Source: an uncultured Oscillospiraceae bacterium
GTDB lineage: Bacteria > Bacillota > Clostridia > Oscillospirales > Oscillospiraceae
Assembly: GCA_934591725.1 (NCBI GenBank)
Contig: CAKTPR010000025.1
Span: 1 to 23,766 of the forward strand
Direction of reading: 5' to 3'
Length of the DNA stretch: 23,766 nt
Part shown: positions 22,503-23,766 of the stretch, piece after piece
How the letters are laid out: each line of letters begins with the position of its first letter
Position numbering within the stretch: the first letter of the stretch is position 1
Position numbers and translations under genes: made by a program
Notes under the pieces: generated by a model
Databases searched by the model: none
Seen by the model: the letters and a program-made list of their open reading frames with translations, nothing else
What the model was told of the DNA's origin: nothing

Positions 22503-23766
22503 ATGGCACAGGAAAACACCGCGAGAGTTATAACGATAGCGGCAACAGAGCAGCCGCAGGATATACGGCTGAGAGTCGCAGCCTACGCTCGAGTCAGTTC
22601 ATCATCTGACGAACAGCTAAACTCCTTTGCTGCACAGAACCGATACTACACAGAACTCATATCCGGCAAGGATAACTGGCAGCTCGTAGACATCTACGCC
22701 GATGAGGGTATTACAGGCACTTCAATAGAAAAACGCGACGACTTCAAGCGTATGCTCCGCGACTGCGAGCGCGGGCTCATAGACAAGATACTCGTGAAGT
22801 CCATATCCAGATTTGCGAGGAACACCACCGAGTGCCTCGAAACGGTACGTTCTCTGAAAGCTCGCGGCGTAAGCGTATACTTTGAAAAAGAGGGCATTGA
22901 CACCGGCAAAGTCTCCGGCGAGATGCTCACCGCCGTGTTCGCATCGCTGGCACAGGCCGAGAGCGAGTCCATATCTAAGAATGTCAAGTGGGGCATAGGA
23001 AAAAGAATGCGTGACGGAACGTTCAATACCTGCTGTGCTCCGGTCGGATTTCATCTTGAAAACGGCAAATTGGCTGTAGTTGAGGAAGCGCGTCATGTAA
23101 TTGCCAAAATATATGAGGACTACCTTAACGGGCTGAATTCAAGGGAGATAGCTGCCGCATTGAATCGCGAAAACATGCTTGACCGCCGATGGTCAAGAGA
23201 ACTTGTGGATTACATTCTTACCAATGAACGGTATGCCGGTAATGCATTGCTTCAAAAGCGCTATACGACAGCGACCCTGCCGAAAACAGCTCCTCGAAAT
23301 CATGGTGAACGAGAGATGTTCTTCGTCACAGGCAGTAATCCGGCGATCATCACAGAGGAAACATTCAACCGCGCTAAGTCTCTGAGGGCACAGCGAAAAG
23401 TATCTCAAGCGGCTACAGACAGACCGTTAAGTAAGAAAGTGCGCTGCATATGCAGCTCGCGCTGTCGGTGCAAGTCCAACGCCGGTACTTGGAAGTGGGT
23501 ATGCGTCGTCCATGATGAGGGAGGTAAATGTCCCAATAAAGCAATTCCGGAACTTGAAATATACGATGCGTTTCAACGTCTATATTTCAAGTTGAAGTCG
23601 AATCCAGATATATTATCCCAAGTGCTCCGCGGGCTTATAGAAATACGTAATCGTAGAATGCTGTGGAGCATAGATGTCATAGAAATCAACAAGAAAATAT
23701 CCGATGTACTAAGTCAGAATCAGATGTTGGCCGTGCTTAAACAGCAGGGGCTCGTTGATCCTGACA
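22503..23766 (+). CDS. Large serine recombinase (site-specific integrase/transposase), 3' end outside window
   Basis: I translated this frame; it is open from ATG 22503 (GGGAGGTG 9 nt upstream) to the window edge, 421 codons. The N-terminal resolvase domain has VAAYARVSSSSDEQLNSF with the nucleophile Ser32 and DIYADEGITGTSIEKRDDFKRML, LVKSISRFARN and the long helix LTAVFASLAQAESESISKNVKWG. A recombinase domain follows at about 170-290 with PVGFHLENGK, SREIAAALNRE and ILTNERYAGN. A zinc-ribbon-like region starts near Cys315 (CICSSRCRC and later WKWVCVVHD, GGKCPNK). The end of the coiled-coil region is cut. Such enzymes move Tn4451-like transposons and integrative elements. Its presence defines a mobile element whose other end is not in view. 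Confidence 0.93.
   Translation, partial: MAQENTARVITIAATEQPQDIRLRVAAYARVSSSSDEQLNSFAAQNRYYTELISGKDNWQLVDIYADEGITGTSIEKRDDFKRMLRDCERGLIDKILVKSISRFARNTTECLETVRSLKARGVSVYFEKEGIDTGKVSGEMLTAVFASLAQAESESISKNVKWGIGKRMRDGTFNTCCAPVGFHLENGKLAVVEEARHVIAKIYEDYLNGLNSREIAAALNRENMLDRRWSRELVDYILTNERYAGNALLQKRYTTATLPKTAPRNHGEREMFFVTGSNPAIITEETFNRAKSLRAQRKVSQAATDRPLSKKVRCICSSRCRCKSNAGTWKWVCVVHDEGGKCPNKAIPELEIYDAFQRLYFKLKSNPDILSQVLRGLIEIRNRRMLWSIDVIEINKKISDVLSQNQMLAVLKQQGLVDPD

Noticed and set aside
22159..22509. A 116-codon open frame on the minus strand between Fic and recombinase
   Set aside because: It crosses both palindromes and the small ORF, has Cys/Ser/His-rich shadow composition and ends at the Fic start.

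Overview
The window looks like the chromosome of a GC-rich, low-complexity-free member of the Clostridia (Oscillospirales/Ruminococcaceae-like Bacillota). The reasons are strong AGGAGG-type ribosome binding sites, tRNA genes that encode CCA, compact operons separated by intrinsic terminators, and the gene families present (MBOAT plus SGNH pairs, NAGPA, FlK-like thioesterase, SPFH/NfeD, YerC/TrpR-like regulator, Hsp33, large serine recombinase). The assignment rests on gene content only; nothing was searched.

Layout. (1) Positions 1-6884 are an envelope region. A leftward three-gene unit (class A beta-lactamase-like serine hydrolase, NAGPA-type phosphodiester glycosidase, Lgt-like membrane protein cut by the window edge) diverges from a rightward pair (MBOAT O-acyltransferase, membrane-anchored SGNH protein). 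Each side has a good sigma-A promoter in the shared intergenic region. The pair probably acylates a surface polymer; the leftward unit probably acts on envelope glycan or phosphodiester substrates. (2) 7004-13857 holds housekeeping and metabolic genes: a PgsA-type phosphatidyltransferase, a FlK-like thioesterase with a GT-C-like membrane protein, a DUF255/YyaL thioredoxin-domain protein, a two-domain gene ending in a SUFU domain but broken by one in-frame TAA, and an MTA/SAH nucleosidase. (3) 13987-17602 is leftward: a small-multidrug-export-family protein, a 279-bp MITE-like element, hexokinase, SPFH protein and NfeD. (4) 17819-19730 is a rightward run of YerC-like regulator, SAM methyltransferase and Hsp33. 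(5) 19795-20170 is a tRNA array (Val-Phe-Gly-Cys) with a consensus promoter and a terminator.

(6) From about 20170 to the right edge the window is accessory DNA. It holds several hairpins, a 5'-truncated sortase remnant, a Fic protein, a 47-residue ORF with a SHOCT-like motif, and the first 421 codons of a large serine recombinase. This looks like the end of an integrated mobile element beside a tRNA array, with palindromic operator-like sequences between the Fic gene and the recombinase module.

The observations most worth a second look are: a 32-bp tandem duplication read in two frames inside the GT-C-like gene, apparently compensated by a 1-nt change in an adjacent A7 run; the single stop codon splitting the SUFU gene; the 28-bp terminal inverted repeats of the element beside hexokinase; the divergent envelope gene set with a catalytically degenerate Lgt homologue; and the Fic/recombinase intergenic dyads. 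I see no CRISPR array, rRNA or clearly new multi-gene defence system.
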